Below are positions 1 to 6,876 of a DNA stretch of 28,467 nucleotides, piece by piece. The position numbers and the translations under genes were made by a program. The stretch's first letter is position 1, and every line of letters starts with the position of its first letter. The notes below the pieces were generated by a model, which was not told the origin of the DNA, did not search any database, and saw nothing but the letters and a program-made list of their open reading frames with translations. This DNA is from JBBSZK01 sp964428325 (GTDB lineage Archaea; Nanobdellota; Nanobdellia; Pacearchaeales; GW2011-AR1). Location of the stretch: positions 1-28,467 of the forward strand of contig CAYRXU010000011.1 of the NCBI GenBank assembly GCA_964428325.1, given 5' to 3'.

Positions 1-75
1 TGGCCCCGACGGGATTTGAACCCGCGACACCTGGATTAAAAGTCCAGTACTCTGACCGGGCTGAGCTACGGGGCC
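1..75 (-). tRNA. tRNA-Lys (anticodon UUU)
   Basis: The minus strand folds as a full cloverleaf with a 7-bp acceptor stem (GGCCCCG/CGGGGCC) and discriminator A. The anticodon loop CTTTTAA gives anticodon UUU, and the T arm reads GGGTTCAAATCCC. CCA is not encoded, and no intron is visible in the 75 nt. A TATA-like element (AATATTTAAAAAC, about 99-110 on minus) lies about 29 nt upstream of the tRNA 5' end. Confidence 0.97.
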
Positions 76-98
76 GTGCTCAAACAACAAATAGGACG

Positions 99-110
99 TT
101 TTTAAATATT
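99..110 (-). promoter_or_regulatory. TATA box of tRNA-Lys
   Basis: The minus strand reads AATATTTAAAAAC, centred about 29 nt before the tRNA 5' end. It is the only strongly AT-rich element in the 60-nt gap between tRNA-Lys and the TFS gene. Confidence 0.6.
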
Positions 111-120
111 GGCAGAGAAC

Positions 121-135
121 ACTAAAAAAGAAAAA
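121..135 (-). terminator. T-tract terminator after TFS gene
   Basis: The minus strand reads TTTTTCTTTTTTAGT immediately after the TFS stop codon. Archaeal RNA polymerase terminates at such U-runs. No hairpin is evident. The site lies just before the promoter of tRNA-Lys. Confidence 0.6.
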
Positions 136-444
136 TTATCGGTAAACTCGCCAGGTATGCTCACACTTGGTACACTTGTAAAACTTAGTCTCGGATTCAT
201 CGCTCGACCTAGTCTGCAATGTCCAGAAGTATGCTTCCCCATGCTTACATGAAGGACACTTAATCTGCACCTTAGGATAGGTATTCAACTGCTTTTCATT
301 GATAACTGCAATCTGACCTGGTTTCTCCATCTTCTCAGAACTCTGGATCTTTACAGGCCCCTTTGGCTTGTACCCACATTTAGCGCAAGCAGCCTTCTTG
401 TCAGCCACCATAATAACGCTTCCACACTTAGGACAGAATTCCAT
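136..444 (-). CDS. tfs: Transcription factor S (TFS, transcript cleavage factor)
   Basis: This small two-zinc-ribbon protein of about 102 residues is the archaeal counterpart of the C-terminal part of TFIIS and of Rpb9. It helps stalled, backtracked RNA polymerase cut its nascent RNA. The N-terminal ribbon (FCPKCG ... CAKCGY) is followed by a linker and the C-terminal ribbon CPSCKHGEAYFW...FYKCTKCEHTWR. The C-terminal ribbon carries the TRSSDE stretch, whose acidic Asp-Glu pair reaches the polymerase active site in TFS/TFIIS. A start at a TTG at 456 would add four residues. The ATG at 444 is preferred because the minus-strand TATA box TTTAAATA (466-473) sits about 26 nt upstream, giving a leaderless mRNA. 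A T-tract follows the stop codon. Confidence 0.93.
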   Translation of the reverse strand: MEFCPKCGSVIMVADKKAACAKCGYKPKGPVKIQSSEKMEKPGQIAVINEKQLNTYPKVQIKCPSCKHGEAYFWTLQTRSSDESETKFYKCTKCEHTWRVYR

Positions 445-463
445 AACGCAAATCAACGCTTAA

Positions 464-478
464 ACTATTTAAACTTTA
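464..478. promoter_or_regulatory. Shared TATA element of divergent TFS and deaminase genes
   Basis: Only 50 nt separate the two start codons (444 on minus, 495 on plus), and they contain a single AT-rich stretch, CTATTTAAACTTTAT. On minus it reads TTTAAATAG about 26 nt before the TFS ATG. On plus, TTTAAACTTTA lies about 23 nt before the deaminase ATG. One quasi-palindromic TATA box appears to serve both directions. Confidence 0.55.
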
Positions 479-494
479 TGAGAATCTGAAATCA

Positions 495-968
495 ATGAAG
501 AAGCTATCGACTTCATCCTTACAACATTTCATAGAAAAGGCAGTTCAGATAGCAAGGGAGTCTACATGTTCTCGAGCCCAATGTGGCACCGTAATAATAA
601 GAGATAACGAGATCATTGGTGTCGGTTACAACAGCCCTCCAGGAAACAAGGAGAATCAGAGAAGGTGCACATGTGAGAAAAGCCAGTTACATCCTAAAAT
701 AACAGACAAAACATGCTGCATCCATGCCGAGCAAAGAGCCATCATAGATGCTTTGAAAAACAATCCTGAGAAAATAGAAAACTCTACTCTCCTTTTCGTT
801 CGCATCGATAAGGAAGGAAAAATCGAGCCAGCAGGCAAACCTTACTGCACAATCTGTAGCAAATTCGCACTCGATGCAGGAATAAAAGATTTTATTCTCC
901 TACATGAAGAAGGACCAGTAAGCTACAGCACCGAAGAATACAACCTTCTATCGTACCAATACAACTAA
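495..968 (+). CDS. dCMP/cytidine deaminase family protein
   Basis: This 157-residue zinc-dependent deaminase of the deoxycytidylate deaminase-like fold probably supplies dUMP by deaminating dCMP; the exact substrate cannot be read from the sequence. The zinc and proton-shuttle motif H77-A-E79 and the second zinc motif P-Y-C118-x-x-C121 are both intact. Extra cysteines (C58, C60, C74, C75) before the HAE motif resemble the additional zinc site found in many dCMP deaminases. The start ATG lies about 23 nt from a TATA element, so the mRNA is probably leaderless. It converges on the signal peptidase gene, and the two stop codons overlap in the 4-mer CTAA at 965-968. Confidence 0.85.
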   Translation: MKKLSTSSLQHFIEKAVQIARESTCSRAQCGTVIIRDNEIIGVGYNSPPGNKENQRRCTCEKSQLHPKITDKTCCIHAEQRAIIDALKNNPEKIENSTLLFVRIDKEGKIEPAGKPYCTICSKFALDAGIKDFILLHEEGPVSYSTEEYNLLSYQYN

Positions 969-1531
969 CGGCAGAACCCTCTCTGATCTGCAGGCTTGAG
1001 TGCCTCAAAAAAGATAAGTTTGATCCAGCCAAGAGCAGGGATACGTAAGACCGCCTTGCCGATAACAGCCTCTTCAGGAATATCTTCTTCTGCAGCTAGC
1101 TGAGTAGGATTATGGTCTCCCTTCGTACCCAGCGGTCGTAAATCAACAACCCGGTGAATCAGCGGATATGTATAACTCGAATGGAAAATAATAACGTCAC
1201 CAATCTCGGGCTTATCTCTACCCCAAACCAAAATAACGTCTCCCTTGTTAATACCGTTCTTGAAAGAGAAACTCTCAAAATCACCCTTATCTATATCTGC
1301 CTGCGATTCGTACCATGGAGCATTCTGATTCCACCAACCTTCAAAACCTTGCTCGTGATACATTGAACACGACTCTACGACAACAAGCGGCAATTCAGCA
1401 CCCAAGGCAAACCCTACAATAGGGAAAAAAACAAATCGTATAAAAATGAAAATCAAAATCAACGAAACAATAAGCGAAGGCCAACTGTCCTCACGCAGAA
1501 AAGCCCAGAACCTCTTTAGATAATCAATCAT
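965..1531 (-). CDS. Signal peptidase I, archaeal S26B type
   Basis: This membrane-bound protease of about 188 residues removes signal peptides from Sec-exported proteins. One N-terminal transmembrane helix (SLIVSLILIFIFIRFVFF) is followed by the catalytic box VVESCSMYH, in which the Ser just before Met is the expected nucleophile. Later come PLIHRVVD, with the His that replaces bacterial Lys, and GTKGDHNP, with the conserved Asp. A Trp-rich segment between the Ser box and the His box (FEGWWNQNAPWYES) is longer than in typical bacterial enzymes. A GTG at 1537 is possible, but ATG at 1531 lies 25 nt from the TATA box TTTAAAAAC and is preferred. It does not process class III pilin signals, which need a separate prepilin peptidase not seen in this window. 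Confidence 0.88.
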   Translation of the reverse strand: MIDYLKRFWAFLREDSWPSLIVSLILIFIFIRFVFFPIVGFALGAELPLVVVESCSMYHEQGFEGWWNQNAPWYESQADIDKGDFESFSFKNGINKGDVILVWGRDKPEIGDVIIFHSSYTYPLIHRVVDLRPLGTKGDHNPTQLAAEEDIPEEAVIGKAVLRIPALGWIKLIFFEALKPADQRGFCR

Positions 1532-1551
1532 TCCCACTAGAAAGCAATACT

Positions 1552-1560
1552 GTTTTTAAA
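1552..1560 (-). promoter_or_regulatory. TATA box of signal peptidase gene
   Basis: The minus strand reads TTTAAAAAC, centred about 25 nt upstream of the ATG at 1531. It supports that start over the GTG six bases upstream and implies a leaderless transcript. Confidence 0.6.
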
Positions 1561-1569
1561 TGATATGAA

Positions 1570-1669
1570 NNNNNNNNNNNNNNNNNNNNNNNNNNNNNNN
1601 NNNNNNNNNNNNNNNNNNNNNNNNNNNNNNNNNNNNNNNNNNNNNNNNNNNNNNNNNNNNNNNNNNNNN
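1570..1669. other. Assembly gap (100 N)
   Basis: There are exactly 100 unresolved bases between the promoter of the signal peptidase gene and the promoter of the regulator-cdc48 operon. A run of 100 is a common placeholder for a gap of unknown size, so genes may be missing here. Confidence 0.95.
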
Positions 1670-1678
1670 ACCAAAATA

Positions 1679-1727
1679 TTTATATACTCCCGTATACACC
1701 TCAAGTATACACAGGAAAGATATACAC
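1679..1727 (+). promoter_or_regulatory. TATA box and three tandem TATACAC boxes (putative operator)
   Basis: TTTATATA at 1679-1686 is a strong TATA box and predicts a transcript start near 1705-1710. Three copies of an 7-8 base unit follow: GTATACAC at 1692-1699, GTATACAC at 1705-1712, and ATATACAC at 1720-1727 just before the ATG. Spacings are 13 and 15 nt. GTATAC is itself a palindrome. The boxes cover the predicted start and leader, where a bound protein would block initiation. Autoregulation by the encoded AbrB-like protein is an inference. Confidence 0.55.
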
Positions 1728-1728
1728 T

Positions 1729-2082
1729 ATGAACGATATATTCGATAATACCATATTATGCAAGAACTGTGGCGAAGAAATGGATAAAACCCTAGTCGTC
1801 AAATCAGGCCACCAATTACGAGCAGTACAATGCGGCAAGTGCAAGCAGACAATCATCCATCCTGCGGATGTAACTAATCTGGAGCAATATAACAACATCA
1901 AGGACAAGACCTTCCACGTCAAATTAAGAATGGTTGGAAACAGTCACGCAATCAGCATCCCTAAAGAGATAGTTGAATTCATGCAACAGCAAGAAAAAAT
2001 CATGGATGACATGGTTCGACTCTGTTTTGAAGACATGAGAAAGTTAAGAATAGAGTTCGGAGGTTTAGATGACAGACATTAA
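1729..2082 (+). CDS. Zinc-ribbon/AbrB-like (SpoVT-AbrB fold) DNA-binding protein
   Basis: This 117-residue protein has two parts. The N-terminal zinc ribbon has ligands C11-x2-C14 and C35-x2-C38 (CKNCG, CGKCK). A swapped-hairpin AbrB-type segment follows at about residues 62-85 (FHVKLRMVGNSHAISIPKEI), matching the family pattern of a basic strand, a Gly-Asn-Ser turn and ...SIPKE. A helical tail follows. AbrB-like proteins bind DNA as dimers, as antitoxins or transition-state regulators; no toxin partner is visible. The stop lies inside the Cdc48 gene (14-nt overlap), so the two are translated from one mRNA. The tandem TATACAC boxes upstream are candidate binding sites for its own product. The target range is unknown. 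Confidence 0.7.
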   Translation: MNDIFDNTILCKNCGEEMDKTLVVKSGHQLRAVQCGKCKQTIIHPADVTNLEQYNNIKDKTFHVKLRMVGNSHAISIPKEIVEFMQQQEKIMDDMVRLCFEDMRKLRIEFGGLDDRH

Positions 2083-4603
2083 GCTTCGTGTGCTTGAAGC
2101 ATTACAAGATGACGCATACAAAGGCGTAGCCCGTATCGACACCGAAGTCATGAAAGTTCTTGGCCTCAAACGTGGAGATATTGTAACTATCAAAGGCGAG
2201 CGTGAAACAGTTGCAATTGTAGACCGATCATATCCCGCAGATGTAGGTGAGGGCGTAATAAGAATTGATGGTCTAATCAGAAAAAACGCAAAAACTGGAA
2301 TCGGAGAGATGGTCGTCATCAAAAAAGCAACAGTCAAGCCAGCAAAGAAAGTCGCTATCGCGCCAGCGCAACCAGGCATCATGGTGCAAGGCGATCCAGA
2401 ACTATTCAGGAATGGTTTATTGGGCAGGGCAGTATTGAAGGGAGATATCATCTCACTTGGCGGAGCTCAGCGCAGACGCGATCTTATGGGCGGAGACATG
2501 TCAGAAATATTCGGAGATATCAATGAATTGTTCGGAGGCAACTTCGGATTTGCAGGATTCCAAAGAGTAAAGTTCCTTGTCGTATCGACAGCACCTAATC
2601 AGCCAGTTATTATTACAGAAGAAACGGAACTAGTCATCAACTCAAAGGCTGTTGAAATGTCAGAAGACACTGTTCCAGATGTAACCTATGAAGACATCGG
2701 CGGACTCACAGATGAAATCAAAAAGGTACGCGAAATGGTCGAACTTCCACTCAAACATCCAGAAGTTTTCGACCGACTTGGTATCGACCCTCCAAAAGGA
2801 GTGTTGTTACACGGTCCACCTGGAACAGGTAAGACGTTGCTAGCAAAAGCTGTAGCGAACGAGTCAGAAGCTAACTTCATGCTCCTTAACGGTCCTGAAA
2901 TCATGTCAAAGTTCTACGGTGAATCGGAGAAAAAAATCAGAGATCTATTCGAAGAAGCAGAAAAGAACGCGCCAAGCATCATCTTCATCGACGAAATAGA
3001 CGCCATCGCTCCAAAGAGGGAAGAAGTACAAGGCGAAGTAGAACGCCGTGTCGTCTCACAACTCCTCACTATGATGGACGGTCTTAAGTCGCGAGGTCGT
3101 GTAGTTGTCATTGGTGCAACTAACAGACCAAACTCAATTGACCCAGCTCTGCGTCGCCCAGGACGTTTTGACCGCGAGTTAGAGATCTCAGTCCCAGACA
3201 AGAAAGGCAGACTCAATATCCTCAAAATCCACACGAGAAACATGCCGCTCATCGCCCCAATCAAGAAGAACTATCTCGAAAAGAAACTTGCCATTCTTAT
3301 TGAAAAGAGCAAAGACCTGCAACGAGATATCGCTGCAATTAAAGATGAAAAGAAACTAAACGAGATAAAGAAAAACCGAGAAGAGATTGAAGAAGAGGTA
3401 ACTCAGCTTAAGAAATTCCATGCTATGCTTACAGATAACGACAAAAAGAACGAGAACATTATCAAGCAACTTCCAAACAAAGAAAGAGAGACAGTTAACA
3501 AGATAATGATGGAAGAAGTTATGGGGACCATAGCCGCTAAAACACATGGATTTGTAGGTGCAGATATTTCTTCACTTGCAAAAGAAGCAGCCATGTGTAT
3601 CCTTCGTAAAAAATTGCCGCAATTCGAGCTCGATAAAGATCAGGAAATTCCAAAAGAAGTTCTCGACACTATGGTCATCGGTCCTGAAGAATTCGAAGAA
3701 GCACTAAAAGTAGTTCGCCCAAGTGCCATGCGAGAAGTTCTAGTCGAAACACCTAGCGTCGGCTGGGAAGACATTGGCGGGCTTGAAGCTACGAAGCAAT
3801 CTCTCAAGGAAGCAGTTGAATGGCCTCTCAAGCATAAAGAAAGTTTCGAGCGTCTTGGTATCAGACCACCTCGAGGTATACTCCTTTACGGCCCTCCTGG
3901 AACAGGCAAAACGCTCCTAGCAAAAGCTGTAGCGAAAGAATCAGAAGCTAACTTCATCAACATCAAAGGCCCATCTCTATTATCGATGTGGGTCGGCAAG
4001 AGCGAAGAAGGTATCAGAAAGGTATTCGAGCGCGCACGTCAAGTAGCCCCATGTATAATCTTCTTCGATGAAATGGACGCACTTGCAGGTAAACGAGGTA
4101 TGGAAATGGGGACAAAGGTAACAGAGCGCGTTCTCAATCAGCTCCTTGCGGAAATGGATGGTCTTGAAGGCTTGAAAGATGTCACAATCATCGGTGCAAC
4201 TAACAGACCAGATATGCTGGACCCTGCGATATTGCGACCAGGACGATTTGATCGTGTGCTTCTTGTAGATGTTCCAGACACAACTTCCCGAAGAAAGATC
4301 TTCGACATCCACGCAAAGGACGTTCCAATAGACAAGTCAGTCAAAATCGATGAACTCCTCAAGAAAATGGAAGGGTTTGTCGGTGCAGACATTGAAGGCC
4401 TAGTTAGAGAAGCAGCTCTTGCAGCTATGCGAAGAGATATCAAAGCTTCCACAGTTACTCAATCAGACTTCGATGAAGCTCTGCTTAAGATTAGACCTTC
4501 TGTCTCGGAAGAAACTGCCAAGCGCTACAAGAAGATAGAAGAACACTACATCAAGAGTGCAAAGGCCGGCGGCCTAGAACTGGGCCCTATGTATATGGGA
4601 TAA
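2069..4603 (+). CDS. cdc48: Cdc48/VAT-type AAA+ ATPase with a coiled-coil insertion in D1
   Basis: This archaeal p97/VCP homologue is a hexameric unfoldase that extracts and unfolds proteins, often feeding the proteasome. It has an N-terminal double-psi-barrel domain (about 1-185) followed by D1 and D2. D1 shows Walker A GPPGTGKT at 249-256, Walker B IIFIDEID at 304-311, and ATNRP...RRPGRFDRE. D2 shows Walker A at 608-615, Walker B IIFFDEMD at 663-670, and the arginine-finger region RPGRFDR. At 844 residues it is about 100 longer than usual (~730-760). The excess is a highly charged, helix-forming insertion at about residues 396-485, between HTRNMPLI and THGFVGADI in the D1 lid. The C-terminal end (LGPMYMG) is not a clean HbYX proteasome motif. 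The gene overlaps the regulator upstream by 14 nt. Confidence 0.96.
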   Translation: MTDIKLRVLEALQDDAYKGVARIDTEVMKVLGLKRGDIVTIKGERETVAIVDRSYPADVGEGVIRIDGLIRKNAKTGIGEMVVIKKATVKPAKKVAIAPAQPGIMVQGDPELFRNGLLGRAVLKGDIISLGGAQRRRDLMGGDMSEIFGDINELFGGNFGFAGFQRVKFLVVSTAPNQPVIITEETELVINSKAVEMSEDTVPDVTYEDIGGLTDEIKKVREMVELPLKHPEVFDRLGIDPPKGVLLHGPPGTGKTLLAKAVANESEANFMLLNGPEIMSKFYGESEKKIRDLFEEAEKNAPSIIFIDEIDAIAPKREEVQGEVERRVVSQLLTMMDGLKSRGRVVVIGATNRPNSIDPALRRPGRFDRELEISVPDKKGRLNILKIHTRNMPLIAPIKKNYLEKKLAILIEKSKDLQRDIAAIKDEKKLNEIKKNREEIEEEVTQLKKFHAMLTDNDKKNENIIKQLPNKERETVNKIMMEEVMGTIAAKTHGFVGADISSLAKEAAMCILRKKLPQFELDKDQEIPKEVLDTMVIGPEEFEEALKVVRPSAMREVLVETPSVGWEDIGGLEATKQSLKEAVEWPLKHKESFERLGIRPPRGILLYGPPGTGKTLLAKAVAKESEANFINIKGPSLLSMWVGKSEEGIRKVFERARQVAPCIIFFDEMDALAGKRGMEMGTKVTERVLNQLLAEMDGLEGLKDVTIIGATNRPDMLDPAILRPGRFDRVLLVDVPDTTSRRKIFDIHAKDVPIDKSVKIDELLKKMEGFVGADIEGLVREAALAAMRRDIKASTVTQSDFDEALLKIRPSVSEETAKRYKKIEEHYIKSAKAGGLELGPMYMG

Positions 4604-4606
4604 AGA

Positions 4607-4706
4607 NNNNNNNNNNNNNNNNNNNNNNNNNNNNNNNNNNNNNNNNNNNNNNNNNNNNNNNNNNNNNNNNNNNNNNNNNNNNNNNNNNNNNNNNNNNNNN
4701 NNNNNN
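4607..4706. other. Assembly gap (100 N)
   Basis: There are 100 unresolved bases between the 3' ends of cdc48 (plus) and the methionine aminopeptidase gene (minus). The gap removes the last part of the aminopeptidase, and its true size is unknown. Confidence 0.95.
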
Positions 4707-5512
4707 ATAAGCTGTGCAAACTGATGCAACACTCCTGCTTGTTCAAGCTGCCTCAAAGCAAGCAGCCCACGTGTGCCAAAATGAGCGTGAATCCATCTCG
4801 AACAAAAAGGCAGCGTCTGATAATGTTCATCAATAAACATTAGAACTTCTCGCGCAGTTCTATCGCGTACCACTCCCCCCTTCAAGAGCTGATAAATTCC
4901 GGAAGGTTTACCATCGCGCACGCGACCATGTCCATTCGTTGAAAACGGCTCAACAGCATACACACCTTCAACAAGAGATCCAGTAGAACCATTATCATAA
5001 TTAGGAATAGTCAAACCAGCATGCACATCATATTGCGTTATGCCATGTCCAGATAAATTATGTACCGGCACAAACCCGTGCCCGATAATACTCTCTTCAA
5101 CCGCAGCCCCAATAGAACGTAACTCGATGCCTTCTTTAATCACATCCACCGCAGATGCAAGCGCATGTTCTGCCGCGTGTATAAGGCGCTTATGCAAGTC
5201 ATTATCATCGAGATCTACTGAAAAAGCAGTATCGGCAATCCAACCATCAACATGCACTCCAATATCCACCTTGAGCAATCCATGAGCCTTCTCCTCAGAA
5301 TCGTATGAAGGTGTAGCATGTGCAGCAATATCATTCATACTCAAATTCACTGGAAAAGCCGGTTTACCGCCAAGAGCAGCAATCTTCTTCTCAATAAGCT
5401 CAGCCAACTCACGCAAATGCATATCTTTCTTCACAATAGACTTCCCATAAGCCACGGCTTGCGTAGCTATATGTCCTGCTTTCTCAAGTGAAATTCTATC
5501 CTCTGCCTTCAT
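4707..5512 (-). CDS. map: Methionine aminopeptidase, type II (3' end lost in assembly gap)
   Basis: This enzyme removes the initiator Met from nascent proteins and uses two metal ions. Visible metal ligands are D83 (KVDIGVH), D94 (WIADTAF), H156 (NLSGHGI) and E188 (YAVEPFS). H65 (IAAHATP) matches the active-site His of the Pyrococcus enzyme. The insertion between the His and Glu ligands that defines type II enzymes is present. About 268 residues are readable, against ~295 for the family. The missing C-terminus should hold the fifth metal ligand, a Glu, so completeness cannot be judged. The start ATG at 5512 lies about 24 nt from a TATATAAACTT box that may also drive the divergent gene at 5562. 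Confidence 0.93.
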
Positions 5513-5531
5513 AGTTGCGCGAATAAATACA

Positions 5532-5542
5532 AGTTTATATAG
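5532..5542. promoter_or_regulatory. Shared TATA element between map and a small divergent gene
   Basis: AGTTTATATAG is the only TATA-like element in the 49-nt space between the start codons at 5512 (minus) and 5562 (plus). Its centre lies about 24-25 nt from each. This is the second divergent pair in the window arranged around one central element. Confidence 0.5.
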
Positions 5543-5561
5543 CTAAGCAACATGAAAAAAT

Positions 5562-5783
5562 GTGGCTCTTGAGATTATTCGGAGATCAGGATTTGAGATT
5601 CTTTACGACCCTGCGATAAGGGGAGGAGCAGAAGTGAGAAACAGCTATGACCCCTGCATGGTTGCCCTTGATAACGCAAAAACAAGTCACGGTCGACACG
5701 GACTTCAACAAGACACTATAGATTCACTAAGAGAAGAATTAAATGCTAGACGGAAAGAATATGAACGCACGCAAAAAACTTAA
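5562..5783 (+). CDS. Small protein of unknown function (73 aa, GTG start)
   Basis: I do not recognise the family. The 73 residues are soluble and charged, beginning MALEIIRRSGFEILYDP and ending in a basic/acidic helical stretch (LREELNARRKEYERTQKT). The start is the GTG at 5562, 24 nt from the shared TATA element. The nearby ATG at 5552 leads at once to a stop, and the ATG at 5560 opens only a 19-codon frame. The stop codon TAA overlaps the TATA box of the next gene. It is called a gene because of its promoter spacing and compact fit; protein evidence is lacking. Confidence 0.5.
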   Translation: MALEIIRRSGFEILYDPAIRGGAEVRNSYDPCMVALDNAKTSHGRHGLQQDTIDSLREELNARRKEYERTQKT

Positions 5784-5786
5784 ATA
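5779..5786 (+). promoter_or_regulatory. TATA box of the gene at 5808
   Basis: TTAAATAA overlaps the stop codon of the preceding small gene and is centred 25 nt upstream of the ATG at 5808. It favours that ATG over the in-frame ATG at 5787, which would sit almost on the TATA box. Confidence 0.55.
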
Positions 5787-5807
5787 ATGCACAAGAGCGA
5801 TTACACT

Positions 5808-6002
5808 ATGGAAAAAATAGAAGAACGTTGTATGGCAATTCCCGGAGAATATCGCACAGCAGATTACGAGCAACAAGTCAACTTAAGACTTGAACTCACG
5901 AGTTATGTAGATTACAAACCAGAAGCAGTAAAAGCATGTTGGGAAGAATTAAGAATGTATGATAATCGCATCAGACTTACTAGCCCATCCGAAGCAGCTT
6001 AA
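5808..6002 (+). CDS. Small protein of unknown function (64 aa)
   Basis: No family is recognised. The protein begins MEKIEERCMAIPGEY, is acidic and probably helical, with no membrane segment or metal motif. An in-frame ATG at 5787 would add seven residues. The ATG at 5808 is chosen because the TATA box at 5779-5786 lies 25 nt upstream, the leaderless spacing seen elsewhere here. The stop codon overlaps that of the convergent PUA-protein gene in the 4-mer TTAA (5999-6002). Confidence 0.5.
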   Translation: MEKIEERCMAIPGEYRTADYEQQVNLRLELTSYVDYKPEAVKACWEELRMYDNRIRLTSPSEAA

Positions 6003-6457
6003 TGCCGCATCTGCCTTTCTCGAGGAACATAATTCAAAAGCTTAGCACCATCGTGGAAAGCACATCCTAAACAATCGCCCTTGTGTTTCACAACATAAAT
6101 TCCCTTCTCCTGCACCCCAGGAACAACATTGCCGCTCATCCAAACTCTGAACTCCTCATCACTCAGCTCGATAAAGTGATCTTTAATCTCGTCCGCGAAA
6201 ATCTGCGTGGCATCAAATCCAAATCGCACCCCATAATTCTCCTTGCGCAAACAGTAAAGCCCGACACCTTCAACTCGTAACACATCTCCCAACTCAGCCA
6301 AATCATCCCTAGTTAGCGCTCCTGAAAAAACACGTATCTTATCCTTACCAGATTCAATGAAAGTGTAATCAAGCTTCTCTTCGCCAATACCATAGTGCTC
6401 ATGCAAGTAAGTAATCAATTTCTTCTTCTCACTTGAACTCATCAATCGCAAGCTCAT
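5999..6457 (-). CDS. PUA-domain RNA-binding protein (NIP7/NSUN-associated PUA-like)
   Basis: This 152-residue protein has a pre-PUA region (about 1-75) and a C-terminal PUA-like domain (about 80-150). The PUA-like domain includes FDATQIFADEIKDHFIELSDEE, WMSGNVVPG and KGDCLGCAFHDGAKLLNYVPR, the G-x-D-x-L-G-type strand-turn seen in PUA modules. PUA domains bind structured tRNA or rRNA. It is the third gene of an operon led by an NSUN-type RNA m5C methyltransferase, a family often fused to or paired with such a domain. It may therefore guide that enzyme or act like NIP7 in ribosome maturation. Its ATG overlaps the Nudix stop codon (ATGA at 6454-6457). Confidence 0.65.
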   Translation of the reverse strand: MSLRLMSSSEKKKLITYLHEHYGIGEEKLDYTFIESGKDKIRVFSGALTRDDLAELGDVLRVEGVGLYCLRKENYGVRFGFDATQIFADEIKDHFIELSDEEFRVWMSGNVVPGVQEKGIYVVKHKGDCLGCAFHDGAKLLNYVPRERQMRH

Positions 6458-6876
6458 TTTTTTCCCCCGAAGAACTTTCTCACAATATCTTTATGAGTAA
6501 AGGCCATATCCAGATTTTCAACTTCTTTCTTGGTAAACCAACCCATCTGACTTACTTCCCAGTTTGCCTTAGGCTCTCCCTTCGTGTCAAGAACAAAAGT
6601 AAAAACGGCCGCATGTAAGTGCAAACGCTTCAAGAACTCCTCATGGACAAAAAGCAACCGTGCTTTCTTCACACCAAGCCCTATTTCTTCCTTAACCTCG
6701 CGTACAACAGCATCTTCAGCATGTTCAAATTTCTTCACTTGCCCTCCAGGCAAACACCACTTGCCACCATCTGCAATCAGCCGTGAACGCTTAGTCAACA
6801 GAATCCTATCTCCTTTTTTGATGATGGCGGCTACAGCAATCAATTTTCCACTCAAGCGCATCAAAAGTCTAATCAT
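6454..6876 (-). CDS. Nudix hydrolase
   Basis: This 140-residue protein carries a perfect Nudix box: G45-x5-E51-x7-R59-E60-V-K-E63-E64-I-G66. The box is preceded by the typical GGKWCLPGG strand-turn. Nudix enzymes hydrolyse nucleoside diphosphates linked to another group, using divalent metal. The general shape (AVAAIIKKGDRILLTKRS...) resembles MutT/ADP-ribose-type house-cleaning enzymes, but the substrate cannot be read. It overlaps both operon neighbours by 4 nt (ATGA at each end), so translation is coupled between the methyltransferase and the PUA protein. Confidence 0.87.
   Translation of the reverse strand: MIRLLMRLSGKLIAVAAIIKKGDRILLTKRSRLIADGGKWCLPGGQVKKFEHAEDAVVREVKEEIGLGVKKARLLFVHEEFLKRLHLHAAVFTFVLDTKGEPKANWEVSQMGWFTKKEVENLDMAFTHKDIVRKFFGGKK

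Noticed and set aside
4574..4746. Open frames that read across the 100-N gap at 4607-4706
   Set aside because: The bases in the gap are unknown, so any frame crossing it is meaningless. Only the part of the aminopeptidase from 4707 is reported.
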